Shown one piece after another: positions 44,065 to 52,744 of a stretch of DNA of 64,000 nucleotides. The notes beneath the pieces are model-generated. The model was not told the DNA's origin and ran no database searches. It saw only the letters and a program-made list of their open reading frames with translations. Source of the stretch: an uncultured bacterium. Lineage in GTDB: Bacteria; Bacteroidota; Bacteroidia; Bacteroidales; Muribaculaceae. A program made the translations under genes and the position numbers. The stretch lies in assembly GCA_905214715.1 (NCBI GenBank), contig CAJMMT010000004.1:62001-126000 (forward strand). Reading direction: 5' to 3'. The first letter of the stretch is position 1; every line of letters starts with the position of its first letter.

Positions 44065-44079
44065 TATACTTCTCTTTAT

Positions 44080-44565
44080 TTATATAGGCGGTATATTACG
44101 CCGGAAATGGCTACGTCTGCCAAGCGCCGTGGCTGCCTCCGCAAGCGCGGATGAAGCATTCTCAGCCGCCGCACGGCTCTCTGCCGGCAACCGTGTGCCG
44201 CACCATATCCCGAACACGCGCCATACAAGATAGGAATGTACCTGCTCCTTAAGGTACGCGAGATCAGCCGGACTGACGTTCCCCCCAGTTAACACCAGTT
44301 CATACCATGCCGGTTCCTCAAGACGGTTGTCGCAGCCATCGCCCGCTATGACGCGCACCCTGTTTCCAAGCCTTCTGCAGACTTCGGCGAAGGCAAGACC
44401 GAGAAACCGAGACACGAGATGCCGGTTCTCGCCTTCACATATATCAGCCAACTGGTGCCTTACATGTCCGTCAAGTTCCTGATGTGCGTGCCCGGCCAAC
44501 CATCCTGCCGATGCAAGATCATAGTCTATCTCGCTTCTCATCCAACGTAACTTCTTACCCATCAC
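44080..44565 (-). CDS. Phage-type hypothetical protein, 161 residues
   Basis: Third gene of the second minus-strand block. Its ATG overlaps the previous stop as ATGA. Starts MMGKKLRWMRSEIDYDL; most of it is helical with WRVFGIWCGTRLPAESRAAAENASSALAEAA near the end. It has no signal peptide. I do not recognise a family. Position and size fit a small head or tail structural protein. Confidence 0.55.
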   Translation of the reverse strand: MMGKKLRWMRSEIDYDLASAGWLAGHAHQELDGHVRHQLADICEGENRHLVSRFLGLAFAEVCRRLGNRVRVIAGDGCDNRLEEPAWYELVLTGGNVSPADLAYLKEQVHSYLVWRVFGIWCGTRLPAESRAAAENASSALAEAATALGRRSHFRRNIPPI

Positions 44566-45092
44566 TCGCTTGCTGGTTGTTTTACCGTGTCGGTCGGGCG
44601 CGACGGACGTGTGCGCCGGCTCATGGCCTTGCCGACAGTCTTCAACGCCTCGACGGCGATAGACGTATATTGCGGCGCATCAGCCTTGTTGGTTATCACG
44701 AACCATTCAGCCACCGCGAACGCCACTATATACTGGTGGCTCGCGTCCACAAGTCCCCTTGCCATCGACGAGTTGAAGTTGGCCGGATACTCCACTTTGA
44801 TTACCACCGTTCCCGAAGGATCGGGCAATTGAAGATTGCTGGCCAGAACCCGCTCCGACACTACCCATTCCCCCAACTCCTGATATAGATTCCCGAGTGC
44901 GGTCTGCACCGACCGCAATATCTGGTTCAGGTTCGAGTCATCATTGTTCGCCTGCATCTGGGCTACCTGACGATGGTTCTCGCCATCGGCGCGGCTCAGG
45001 CCGGTAAGATAGGTCTTGTTCTGCACATCATAAATTATCTCCGACATCGAGAGCCTGAGTTCTTCCTGTCTCGCTATTCCTGCATTATCCAT
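44562..45092 (-). CDS. Phage-type structural protein, 176 residues
   Basis: Second gene of the block, starting 40 bases after the 147-residue gene. MSEIIYDVQNKTYLTGLSRAD and NLNQILRSVQTALGNLYQELGEWV, followed by MARGLVDASHQYIVAFAVAEWFVITNKADAP, resemble proteins I associate with structural modules of Bacteroides phages, though no search was done. Function unknown. The C terminus (RRTRPSRPTD) is basic. The first Met is kept; the one at codon 16 is an alternative. Confidence 0.6.
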   Translation of the reverse strand: MDNAGIARQEELRLSMSEIIYDVQNKTYLTGLSRADGENHRQVAQMQANNDDSNLNQILRSVQTALGNLYQELGEWVVSERVLASNLQLPDPSGTVVIKVEYPANFNSSMARGLVDASHQYIVAFAVAEWFVITNKADAPQYTSIAVEALKTVGKAMSRRTRPSRPTDTVKQPASE

Positions 45093-45132
45093 ATATTTAC
45101 ATTAAGTTTTATTTCCATTATAATCCATACGG

Positions 45133-45576
45133 TTATCCCCTCACGGGTGCGGCGCGGTGATAGAGCGTAGCCATCAGACGGCCTATCTCCTTTGTCGCCT
45201 CGCACTCCGCCTTCGCGCTTTCGGCCTCGTCCATCATCCCGAGCCACCGCCCTAACACGCTCTGCACCATATATGCCTTAAGATGGAGCCGGGCTGTCTC
45301 CTCAAGAGTGTCAGGCCAACTCTCTTCAAGTTCAAGCTCGACCTCGAACTTCTCGTCGCTGTTCACCACCCCCTTTAAAAAAGGGCGCAGGTATGTCAGC
45401 CCACGAGCCACACTGTCATCAAAAAACCATTGCGCCAATCTGCGGTCTGAATCTCCCATACTCTCCAGTTCGCCGCCCATGTTACCCTTATCACGCCGTA
45501 CGCTACGGTAAGCGCTTGTCAGCGCAACTTCATTGAATACCCCTTCCCGCTCTGCCGAAATTTTTATCCTCTTCAT
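45133..45576 (-). CDS. Phage-type structural protein, 147 residues
   Basis: First gene of the second block, next to the divergent repressor. MKRIKISAEREGVFNEVALTSAYRS, then an acidic beta segment FEVELELEESWPDTLEETARLHLKAYMVQSVLGRWLGMMDE. Similar small proteins occur beside the previous type in Bacteroides phage-like islands, as far as I recall. No enzyme motif. Its promoter probably lies in the palindrome at 45619-45637. Confidence 0.6.
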   Translation of the reverse strand: MKRIKISAEREGVFNEVALTSAYRSVRRDKGNMGGELESMGDSDRRLAQWFFDDSVARGLTYLRPFLKGVVNSDEKFEVELELEESWPDTLEETARLHLKAYMVQSVLGRWLGMMDEAESAKAECEATKEIGRLMATLYHRAAPVRG

Positions 45577-45618
45577 GATTTTTTGCAGTTTCTATATATT
45601 ATTTTTATCAATGTTTAT

Positions 45619-45637
45619 TAAATTTGTAGCAAATTTA
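45619..45637. promoter_or_regulatory. Palindrome with two opposed -7 elements; candidate repressor operator
   Basis: TAAATTTGTAGCAAATTTA has 8-bp half sites with a 3-base spacer. Each half is TAAATTTG on its own strand and matches TAnnTTTG, so one palindrome carries the -7 elements of both the repressor (plus) and the phage-type genes (minus). A repressor bound here would shut both promoters. No strong -33 box is seen on either side. Confidence 0.5.
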
Positions 45638-45689
45638 GATGCAAGTCTATTTTTGCTCTTTTATCCATCTATTTCTTCTTTTCTCTGCC

Positions 45690-46364
45690 ATGTCAAAGAA
45701 TAAAGATTTCGATACTTCTACCGTCAAGGGGCGTTTGCTTTACTTCTTGAGTGAGAAACGTCTCAGCCAAAGTGAGTTCGGCCGCATACTCGGTGTCGCG
45801 CCCACATATGTCGGGGCCATGAGAAAATCGCTGTCGGCCGACAAGGTGGCCCGTCTCACCCGCGCTTTCCCGGATCTTAACCGGGATTGGCTTCTATATG
45901 GCGAAGGCGAGATGATCAAGGAAACCGATGCCGAAGCTGATGCTATCGCCGGGCCCAACGAGTATGAAGTGCCCTTGCTGCCGGTATCGGCATTTGCCGG
46001 AAACCTGCAGATGTGGTCGCAGTCAGTCGCCTTGAAAGACTGCGAACGTATCATATCCCCCGTGCGTGGCGCCGATTTCGCCATCCGAATTACCGGCGAC
46101 AGCATGGAGCCGCTGCTCCACGACGGCTCCACAATACTTATAAAGCGTATAAACGAGAAGGCTTTCATACCCTGGGGCAACCCTATGGTTATCGACTCGG
46201 AAAACGGAGTGCTTGTAAAAGATGTATTTCCCAGCGAACGTGGCCGGGCTTTCATCGAGGCACGCAGCGTTAACCCCAAATATCCGCCCCTTACAATCCC
46301 CACCGAATCGATTTACGGCCTTTATCGCGTGATGGGGTGCGTACGCCATTTCTCTACAATATAA
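45690..46364 (+). CDS. S24/LexA-like phage repressor
   Basis: A 224-residue CI-type repressor. The N-terminal helix-turn-helix is in KGRLLYFLSEKRLSQSEFGRILGVAPTYVGAMRKS (residues about 11-46). The C-terminal S24 peptidase domain has the catalytic Ser in ITGDSMEPLLHDGSTI and the Lys in ENGVLVKDVFP, so it could self-cleave when RecA filaments form. The frame is open from 45639, but the ATG at 45690 removes a hydrophobic stretch and fits the family. It is divergent from the phage-type block and probably controls it. Confidence 0.85.
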   Translation: MSKNKDFDTSTVKGRLLYFLSEKRLSQSEFGRILGVAPTYVGAMRKSLSADKVARLTRAFPDLNRDWLLYGEGEMIKETDAEADAIAGPNEYEVPLLPVSAFAGNLQMWSQSVALKDCERIISPVRGADFAIRITGDSMEPLLHDGSTILIKRINEKAFIPWGNPMVIDSENGVLVKDVFPSERGRAFIEARSVNPKYPPLTIPTESIYGLYRVMGCVRHFSTI

Positions 46365-46389
46365 ATCCCATTGATTAATAATAATTTAG

Positions 46390-46407
46390 TCCGCTTTTAA
46401 AAGCGGA
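46390..46407. other. 18-bp palindrome before leuS
   Basis: TCCGCTTTTAAAAGCGGA is a perfect palindrome between the repressor stop and the leuS start. It has no T-run after it; it may be a weak terminator or binding site. Confidence 0.35.
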
Positions 46408-46424
46408 TGCAGAAATAAAAACTC

Positions 46425-49187
46425 GTGGATTACAATCATAAGGAAATCGAAAACCGCTGGAGAAATTTCTGGCGTGAGAACAAGACCTATCAGGTTTCTG
46501 AAGACCCTTCCAGAAAGAAGTTTTATGTTCTTGACATGTTCCCTTACCCTTCAGGTGCGGGTCTGCATGTGGGTCATCCGCTTGGCTACATAGCCAGCGA
46601 CATATTCGCACGCTACAAGCGTCAGAAAGGATTCAACGTGCTGCACCCTATGGGCTACGATGCCTACGGACTTCCCGCCGAACAGTATGCCATACAGACA
46701 GGACAGCACCCCGAAAAGACCACTGTCGAGAATATAGCCCGATATCGCAACCAGCTCGACAAAATCGGATTCTCTTTCGACTGGAGCCGTGAAGTGAGGA
46801 CCTGCGACCCGGAGTACTATAAATGGACACAATGGGCGTTCATGCAGATGTTCAATCATTACTATGACCTTGAAGCCGACAAGGCCATGCCGATCTCGCG
46901 TCTCGTAGCTCGTCTCGAGACCGACGGAACAGCCGGCCTCTCGGCGGCCCAATCCAAAGAGATAGAGCTAACCCCTCAGCAATGGAATGCCCTTTCTGAA
47001 AAGGAACAGCGCGATATTCTCATGAATTGGCGCCTCGCATACCAGGCCGAGACAATGGTGAACTGGTGCGAGGCCCTCGGTACCGTGCTTGCCAACGATG
47101 AAGTTTCCGAGTGTATGTCGGTACGTGGAGGCCATCCCGTGGTGCAGAAGCTCATGCGCCAGTGGTGCCTCCGAGTGTCGGCTTATGCCCCCAGACTCCT
47201 CGATGGACTCGAAACAGTGAATTGGAGCGATTCCCTCAAAGAAACCCAAAGAAACTGGATCGGCCGGTCGGAGGGTGCCGAGATGCGTTTCCCTGTAAAG
47301 GATTCCGATATTGAACTCGAGATCTTCACCACCCGGGCCGACACCGTATTCGGCGTTACATTCATGGTGCTCGCTCCTGAATCGGCATATGTCGACCTTC
47401 TCACCACTCCCTCTCAGGCCGAGGCGGTGAAGGCATACAAGGCCGAGGTTGCCCACAAGACCGAACGCGAACGCCAGATAGACAAGAAAGTTACCGGTGT
47501 CTTCTCAGGCAGCTATGCCCTGAATCCGCTTACCGGCAAGGAGATTCCGATCTGGATTTCAGACTATGTCCTGGCCGGATATGGCACCGGAGCCATTATG
47601 GCCGTCCCGGCTCATGATTCGCGCGACTATGCTTTCGCACGCAAGTTCGGCTTGCCGATAATTCCTCTTATCGAGGGTGCCGATGTATCTGAAAAGAGTT
47701 TCGATGCCAAAGAAGGCCGGATGATTAATTCCTGCGGTCCGGAACTCGACCTCAACGGCCTGGAGGTTAAGGATGCAATCGCCAAGACCAAGCAGTTTAT
47801 CCACAAAAAGGGTATAGGCAAGGTCAAGGTCAATTTCCGTCTGCGCGACGCCATATTCTCGCGTCAGAGATATTGGGGCGAACCTTTCCCTGTTTATTAC
47901 AAAGAGGGACAGCCTTATCTGCTCGACGAATCTTCACTACCTCTTCTCCTTCCCCCCGTGCCCAGCTACCTTCCGACCGCTACCGGCGAGCCTCCGTTGG
48001 GACGTGCCGAAAATTGGGTCTCGCCCGAAGGATTTCCGCTGGAGTTCTGCACCATGCCAGGTTTCGCAGGTTCTTCGGCCTACTATCTGCGTTACATGGA
48101 CCCGCATAACCCGGAAAGGCTGGTCAGCCGCGAAGCCAATGAGTACTGGCGGCAGGTAGACCTCTATGTCGGCGGTGCAGAACATGCCACCGGCCACCTT
48201 ATCTATTCCCGATTCTGGAACAAGTTCCTCTATGACCTCGGTCTGGTATGCGAGCAGGAGCCTTTCAAGAAACTCGTCAACCAGGGTATGATTCAGGGAC
48301 GCACCAGTTTCGTTTACCGCATAAAGGACACCAACACATTCGTTTCACACGGCCTGAAAGATAATTACGACGTTACACCCATACGTGTCGACATTTCCAT
48401 GGTTTCCAACGACCGTCTCGACACCGAGGCTTTCCGTCGCTGGCGTCCCGACTTCGCCGATGCCGAATTTATACTTGAAGATGGAAAGTACATATGCGGA
48501 TATGCCGTCGAGAAGATGTCGAAATCCATGTTCAATGTGGTCAACCCCGACGACATAGTAGAGCGTTACGGTGCCGACACCCTGCGTCTTTACGAGATGT
48601 TCCTCGGACCTATTGAACAGTCCAAGCCCTGGGATACCAACGGTATAGATGGTGTAAACCGCTTCCTGCGCAAACTCTGGAACCTCTTCGAGAAAGCCGA
48701 TCTCACAGCGGATGTTCCTCTTTCCAAGGAAGAGGCCAAATCGGTCAACAAGCTCATAAAGAAAGTTTCATACGATATCGAGAACTTCTCGTTCAACACT
48801 TCGGTGGCAGCCTTCATGATCGCGTTAAACGAACTGCAGACTCTCAAGACCACAAACCGCAAGGTCTTCGAGGCCATAGTGCCGCTGTTAGCGCCCTTCG
48901 CGCCTCACATAGCCGAAGAACTCTGGCATCGTCTCGGCAATGACACGAGCGTAGTCGACGCCCATTGGCCGGAATACGACGAGGATGCTCTCGCCGAAGC
49001 TTCCGTAAAGTATCCCGTGAGCTTCAACGGCAAGGTTCGCTTCAATATAGAGGTTCCTGCCGACGCTTCGAAAGAGGAGGTCGAGAAAACGGCCCTCGCA
49101 AACGAATCCGCAGCCAAATGGCTGGAAGGGAAAACTCCGAAAAAGGTTATCGTAGTCCCCAACCGCATAGTCAATATCGTACTATAA
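46425..49187 (+). CDS. leuS: Leucyl-tRNA synthetase
   Basis: A 920-residue class I synthetase charging tRNA-Leu. HIGH-type motif FPYPSGAGLHVGHPLGY near residues 39-55, the CP1 editing domain with TTRADTVFGVTFMVLAPE and YGTGAIMAVPAHDSRD, and KMSKS in VEKMSKSMFNVVNPDD near 700. A large insert in the middle (EPPLGRAENW, and a DNYDVTPIRVDISMV segment before KMSKS) is typical of Bacteroidetes. The start is a GTG at 46425. Two copies of AAATAAGTACCTC follow the stop, then a terminator. Confidence 0.96.
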   Translation: MDYNHKEIENRWRNFWRENKTYQVSEDPSRKKFYVLDMFPYPSGAGLHVGHPLGYIASDIFARYKRQKGFNVLHPMGYDAYGLPAEQYAIQTGQHPEKTTVENIARYRNQLDKIGFSFDWSREVRTCDPEYYKWTQWAFMQMFNHYYDLEADKAMPISRLVARLETDGTAGLSAAQSKEIELTPQQWNALSEKEQRDILMNWRLAYQAETMVNWCEALGTVLANDEVSECMSVRGGHPVVQKLMRQWCLRVSAYAPRLLDGLETVNWSDSLKETQRNWIGRSEGAEMRFPVKDSDIELEIFTTRADTVFGVTFMVLAPESAYVDLLTTPSQAEAVKAYKAEVAHKTERERQIDKKVTGVFSGSYALNPLTGKEIPIWISDYVLAGYGTGAIMAVPAHDSRDYAFARKFGLPIIPLIEGADVSEKSFDAKEGRMINSCGPELDLNGLEVKDAIAKTKQFIHKKGIGKVKVNFRLRDAIFSRQRYWGEPFPVYYKEGQPYLLDESSLPLLLPPVPSYLPTATGEPPLGRAENWVSPEGFPLEFCTMPGFAGSSAYYLRYMDPHNPERLVSREANEYWRQVDLYVGGAEHATGHLIYSRFWNKFLYDLGLVCEQEPFKKLVNQGMIQGRTSFVYRIKDTNTFVSHGLKDNYDVTPIRVDISMVSNDRLDTEAFRRWRPDFADAEFILEDGKYICGYAVEKMSKSMFNVVNPDDIVERYGADTLRLYEMFLGPIEQSKPWDTNGIDGVNRFLRKLWNLFEKADLTADVPLSKEEAKSVNKLIKKVSYDIENFSFNTSVAAFMIALNELQTLKTTNRKVFEAIVPLLAPFAPHIAEELWHRLGNDTSVVDAHWPEYDEDALAEASVKYPVSFNGKVRFNIEVPADASKEEVEKTALANESAAKWLEGKTPKKVIVVPNRIVNIVL

Positions 49188-49223
49188 AAATAAGTACCTC
49201 AAAAATAAGTACCTCCTGATGTA

Positions 49224-49257
49224 GAAACAGGCATCCCGCAAACGGGATGCCTGTTTC
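49224..49257. terminator. Bidirectional terminator after leuS
   Basis: A 15-bp perfect stem, GAAACAGGCATCCCG with CGGGATGCCTGTTTC, has a CAAA loop. It separates leuS from the convergent repeat-protein gene. Confidence 0.8.
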
Positions 49258-49293
49258 TTATATTGAAGTTTTAAGTAGGTAGTCAGAGCGCGA

Positions 49294-50652
49294 TTAAAGA
49301 ATGATCTTCTCCACTTTACTGCCGGTTACCTTTATATATAGACCCTTTTCGGGGTTCAGCACGCGAGTGCCGGTAAAGTCATAATATACTGCCTGGCTTT
49401 CGGAGTCCACATTGATTTCATCAACTGCTACAACTGAGGATACGGTATAGTGGAGCGTTATCTCCTCGTTTCCGGTGCCTTCCTGCTCTACGTAGGGATA
49501 GCTGCTGTAATCCGCCAGATAGATCGTGTTGGCCTTGATGGTGATTGTATATTCTCCCGGCTCGGTTATCTCCTGGCTCAGCTTGATTGTCGTGCCCGCA
49601 GCGGCGGAACTGGTGAGACGGCCGTCGGTGATGACTTCACCCGAGGCATTGGTTACTGAAATCTGGCTCTTGCTCGTGTTATAGCACGGCTTGATGTTTG
49701 CATTGTCCGACTCCACTCCTGTCCAGACGGTCTTGATTACCTTCAGACTTTCCACTACGGCGCCATCGGCCGGATCGGTCGACTCCAGAACGAAGTGCGG
49801 TACGACAGGTGCGGGAATGGTGTAGTGGAGAGTTGTCTCCTCGTTGCCGGTACCCTCCTGCTCTACGTAGGGATAGCTGCTGTAATCCGCCAGATAGATT
49901 GTGTTGGCCTTGATGGTGATTGTATATTCTCCCGGCTCGGTTATCTCCTGGCTCAGCTTGATTGTCGTGCCCGCAGCGGCGGAACTGGTGAGACGGCCGT
50001 CGGTGATGACTTCACCCGAGGCATTGGTTACTGAAATCTGGCTCTTGCTCGTGTTATAGCACGGCTTGATGTTTGCATTGTCCGACTCCACTCCTGTCCA
50101 GACGGTCTTGATTACCTTCAGACTTTCCACCACGGCGCCATCAGCCGGATCGGTCGACTCCAGAACGAAGTGCGGTGTGAAAGGTGCGGGAATGGTGTAG
50201 TGGAGGGTTGTCTCCTCATTGCCGGTACCCTCCTGCTCTACATAGGGATAGCTGCTGTAATCAGCCAGATAGATCGTGTTGGCCTTGATGGTGATTGTAT
50301 ATTCTCCTGGCTCGGTTATCTCCTTGCTGAGACTGACTGTCGTACCAGCGGAAACGGAACTCGAAAGACGGCCGTCAGTTATGATTTCACCGGCAGCGTT
50401 GGTCACCGAAATCTGGCTCTTTGACGTTCTATAGCAGGGCTTGATGTTGTTGTTGTCAGACTCCGCTCCTGTCCAGACTGTCTTGATTGTCTTCAGTTTC
50501 TCAACCACTGCGCCATCGGCGGGATCGGATGACTCCAAAACAAATTTACCGTAATTCGTTTCAGTCTGGGCACTCAGCGACATACCTGATGTCAAAGCCA
50601 CTAAAGTCACTGCAAGTTTGGTAAGACCTGTTAAGTTGAATTTTAGATTCAT
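49294..50652 (-). CDS. Secreted protein of three tandem 125-residue repeats
   Basis: A 452-residue exported protein. The signal peptide (MNLKFNLTGLTKLAVTLVALTSGMSLSAQ) is followed by three repeats, each opening FVLES(S/T)DPADGAVVE, passing KTVWTG and SKSQISVTNA(S/A)GE, and ending EPGEYTITIKANTIYLADYSS. Repeats two and three are nearly identical even in DNA (375-bp period, boundaries about 49420, 49795, 50170, 50544), so they arose or were homogenised recently. The tail YYDFTGTRVLNPEKGLYIKV... ending VEKIIL resembles type IX secretion sorting tails. It may be a surface or extracellular protein. First of three such genes going upstream. Confidence 0.8.
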   Translation of the reverse strand: MNLKFNLTGLTKLAVTLVALTSGMSLSAQTETNYGKFVLESSDPADGAVVEKLKTIKTVWTGAESDNNNIKPCYRTSKSQISVTNAAGEIITDGRLSSSVSAGTTVSLSKEITEPGEYTITIKANTIYLADYSSYPYVEQEGTGNEETTLHYTIPAPFTPHFVLESTDPADGAVVESLKVIKTVWTGVESDNANIKPCYNTSKSQISVTNASGEVITDGRLTSSAAAGTTIKLSQEITEPGEYTITIKANTIYLADYSSYPYVEQEGTGNEETTLHYTIPAPVVPHFVLESTDPADGAVVESLKVIKTVWTGVESDNANIKPCYNTSKSQISVTNASGEVITDGRLTSSAAAGTTIKLSQEITEPGEYTITIKANTIYLADYSSYPYVEQEGTGNEEITLHYTVSSVVAVDEINVDSESQAVYYDFTGTRVLNPEKGLYIKVTGSKVEKIIL

Positions 50653-50697
50653 AAGCTTATTCTCTATTAAAATTAATAAACATTGAATATAAGGAGT

Positions 50698-50729
50698 ATG
50701 CGGTACGCACGCCGACGTGCGTACCGCAT
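50698..50729. terminator. Hairpin between two secreted-protein genes
   Basis: A 14-bp perfect stem ATGCGGTACGCACG with CGTGCGTACCGCAT, CCGA loop, after the 664-residue gene. The plus-strand side has GTTTTAG but the minus strand has no T-run, so it may act as a 3'-end stabiliser. Confidence 0.55.
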
Positions 50730-50738
50730 GTTTTAGAT

Positions 50739-52733
50739 TCAGAAAGCGAATTTCTTAACACACACGCCATCGGGGGTGGTCACCCTGACAACATTTACGC
50801 CATTGAATTCGGAAGCAGGCACACAAAGCTGACCATCAGGAGCGGAGTACCGTGCGCGGGTTATGCCGTCGATTCCGATTACCTCCACGGTCATAGCCTC
50901 CGGGGCCTTGACACTGAGCATACCGTCAGTGTAAATCACGGTAATGCCGTTATCTGCGGTTTCCATCACGCCTGACCCGGGATCGTTGCCGTTGAACCAC
51001 GCCGAGGGCATCTCGGCAGCCGTCAGGATACGGTCTGTCTTGCGGTCTATCAGCAACGCAACAATGCTAATATTCTTATTGTCGTCCACATTCCCCGGGC
51101 AGTGGAATGATGCCTTATATGAAACCTTCTCTTCAGCTTTACACGATCCGGTCAGAGGTAGTCCGTCATAGTTGGGGAATATGCCTCGTGCCACATGCTG
51201 ATATTTCATTTTACTATATCTCACCGGATTGGATTCGTTACAGTAGAACTCGAAGTAAGGCCATAAATCTTCGCCATAAGCCTTTACTATAGCCTCTTTG
51301 GTTACTCCTGAGTATGCGTTCGACTGATTCCATTCCTTCAGAGCATTTTCGTCATCCCCTTTCGGTGTAACATCATTCTCGATCACGACAAAAGCCACAC
51401 TCTGATCCATCTCCTCCTTGTCGTACGCATTCTCCACAGAGAAGTTAACGGTGATTTTACTGTCGGTTTCTGGATGGAATTCAACCTTGTCGAAAGTAAT
51501 CTGAGAATAACTCGGAGTGTTCATCAGAATATTGATAATCTGAGGAGTACCGGGGTCATTGTACACTGTACGCTGGAAGTAAGCCGTAGGAAACGAAGTT
51601 GTTCCGGCACGTTGCTGAAGCGTTCTGAGATACTCGGTGCCTTCGATTTCCATCTTGTCGTTGTAATGAACGGCGATACCGATTACATGTCCCTCGTCGT
51701 TATTGTACTTATCCTTGAAATAATCCAGGTAAGCGGTGCCACGCGGACACCAACCGCACCAGGAACCGGTCATCTCCTCCACCACGGCCACGGGGGTGTA
51801 TTTGCGTGTAGGAGTGTTGATTGCTCCTTCAACCACGGTAGGTTCCACACCTTCGATACCCGGGTCGACTGTCACTGTGTAGGTGATTCCACCCTCAGGA
51901 ACCTTGATTGTCTCAGGGAATACCACGCCAAACGTCTTGCCGGCGATATTGACTGTCCTATTTATCTCCACTTTCGACTCGATTCCGATGGATGTGGACA
52001 GAGATACGGTGATTCCGTCAATTTCAGATGGGGTATTGATCTGGACCGACATTTCCACTTGAGTCTCCGATTCAGCGGGCAACACTTGTGGCGTATTGTC
52101 AGTAATTGAAATGTAGCATGGTGCCACCGAAATCTCCGTTACACCGAACAACGCGCTGTCCTTACTGCGGTTCACAATGGCCAGATAAACATCCTTTCCG
52201 CCATAGCCGATAAGCGGAATCGCGATACGTTTGGTGTTGACAGCACTGGTTTTGCCGTAAATGAACGACTGCGCCACCGGAGCCTTTGTAAAATCCTCTT
52301 TTCTGTTTCCCGTTTCCGAAACGAACACACTGAATTCGTTAAGGGCGGCTATACCGGCTTTACCGTAGGCACCGGCAGTAAGCATCAGGATCTCCTCGTC
52401 GGAATCAATTCTGATTTTGGGGGTCACAAGCCATTCATCTGATTCCACATCCTCGATAAACGAAGAATTACTGAACGCACCCCAAGTTCCGGTGATCGAC
52501 ATGAGACGGTAGTAAGGAGCTTCTCCGTCGTTGCCGAATACACTCTGCCACGCAGGCAGCGGAACCTCGCCCAAACCGTATGTGACCCATCCTTCCGGAA
52601 GCGGGTCGCCGTGGGCTCCCAGATTGCTGAAGTCCTCGTAGAACGCAACGTCTGAAGAAACGGTCCGGCCTCCTGCCGATATGGCCGCCAGACACATCGT
52701 CATAGCCGCCAGTCTGCTATATATTGCTTTCAT
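50739..52733 (-). CDS. Secreted Omp28/thioredoxin-like protein with T9SS-like tail
   Basis: A 664-residue exported protein. Signal peptide MKAIYSRLAAMTMCLAAISA; residues about 30-210 are a jelly-roll choice-of-anchor region (FYEDFSNLGAHGDPLPEGWVTYG, DEWLVTPKI). Residues about 310-600 are Omp28-like with a thioredoxin-type active site EEMTGSWCGWCPRGTAYLDYF and later cis-proline-like GTTSFPTAYF. The last ~80 residues end VVRVTTPDGVCVKKFAF, like type IX sorting tails. Omp28-related proteins are common in secreted Bacteroidetes proteomes, with unproven function; a redox role is inferred from CxxC. Confidence 0.8.
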   Translation of the reverse strand: MKAIYSRLAAMTMCLAAISAGGRTVSSDVAFYEDFSNLGAHGDPLPEGWVTYGLGEVPLPAWQSVFGNDGEAPYYRLMSITGTWGAFSNSSFIEDVESDEWLVTPKIRIDSDEEILMLTAGAYGKAGIAALNEFSVFVSETGNRKEDFTKAPVAQSFIYGKTSAVNTKRIAIPLIGYGGKDVYLAIVNRSKDSALFGVTEISVAPCYISITDNTPQVLPAESETQVEMSVQINTPSEIDGITVSLSTSIGIESKVEINRTVNIAGKTFGVVFPETIKVPEGGITYTVTVDPGIEGVEPTVVEGAINTPTRKYTPVAVVEEMTGSWCGWCPRGTAYLDYFKDKYNNDEGHVIGIAVHYNDKMEIEGTEYLRTLQQRAGTTSFPTAYFQRTVYNDPGTPQIINILMNTPSYSQITFDKVEFHPETDSKITVNFSVENAYDKEEMDQSVAFVVIENDVTPKGDDENALKEWNQSNAYSGVTKEAIVKAYGEDLWPYFEFYCNESNPVRYSKMKYQHVARGIFPNYDGLPLTGSCKAEEKVSYKASFHCPGNVDDNKNISIVALLIDRKTDRILTAAEMPSAWFNGNDPGSGVMETADNGITVIYTDGMLSVKAPEAMTVEVIGIDGITRARYSAPDGQLCVPASEFNGVNVVRVTTPDGVCVKKFAF

Positions 52734-52744
52734 TGCTTATGGTT

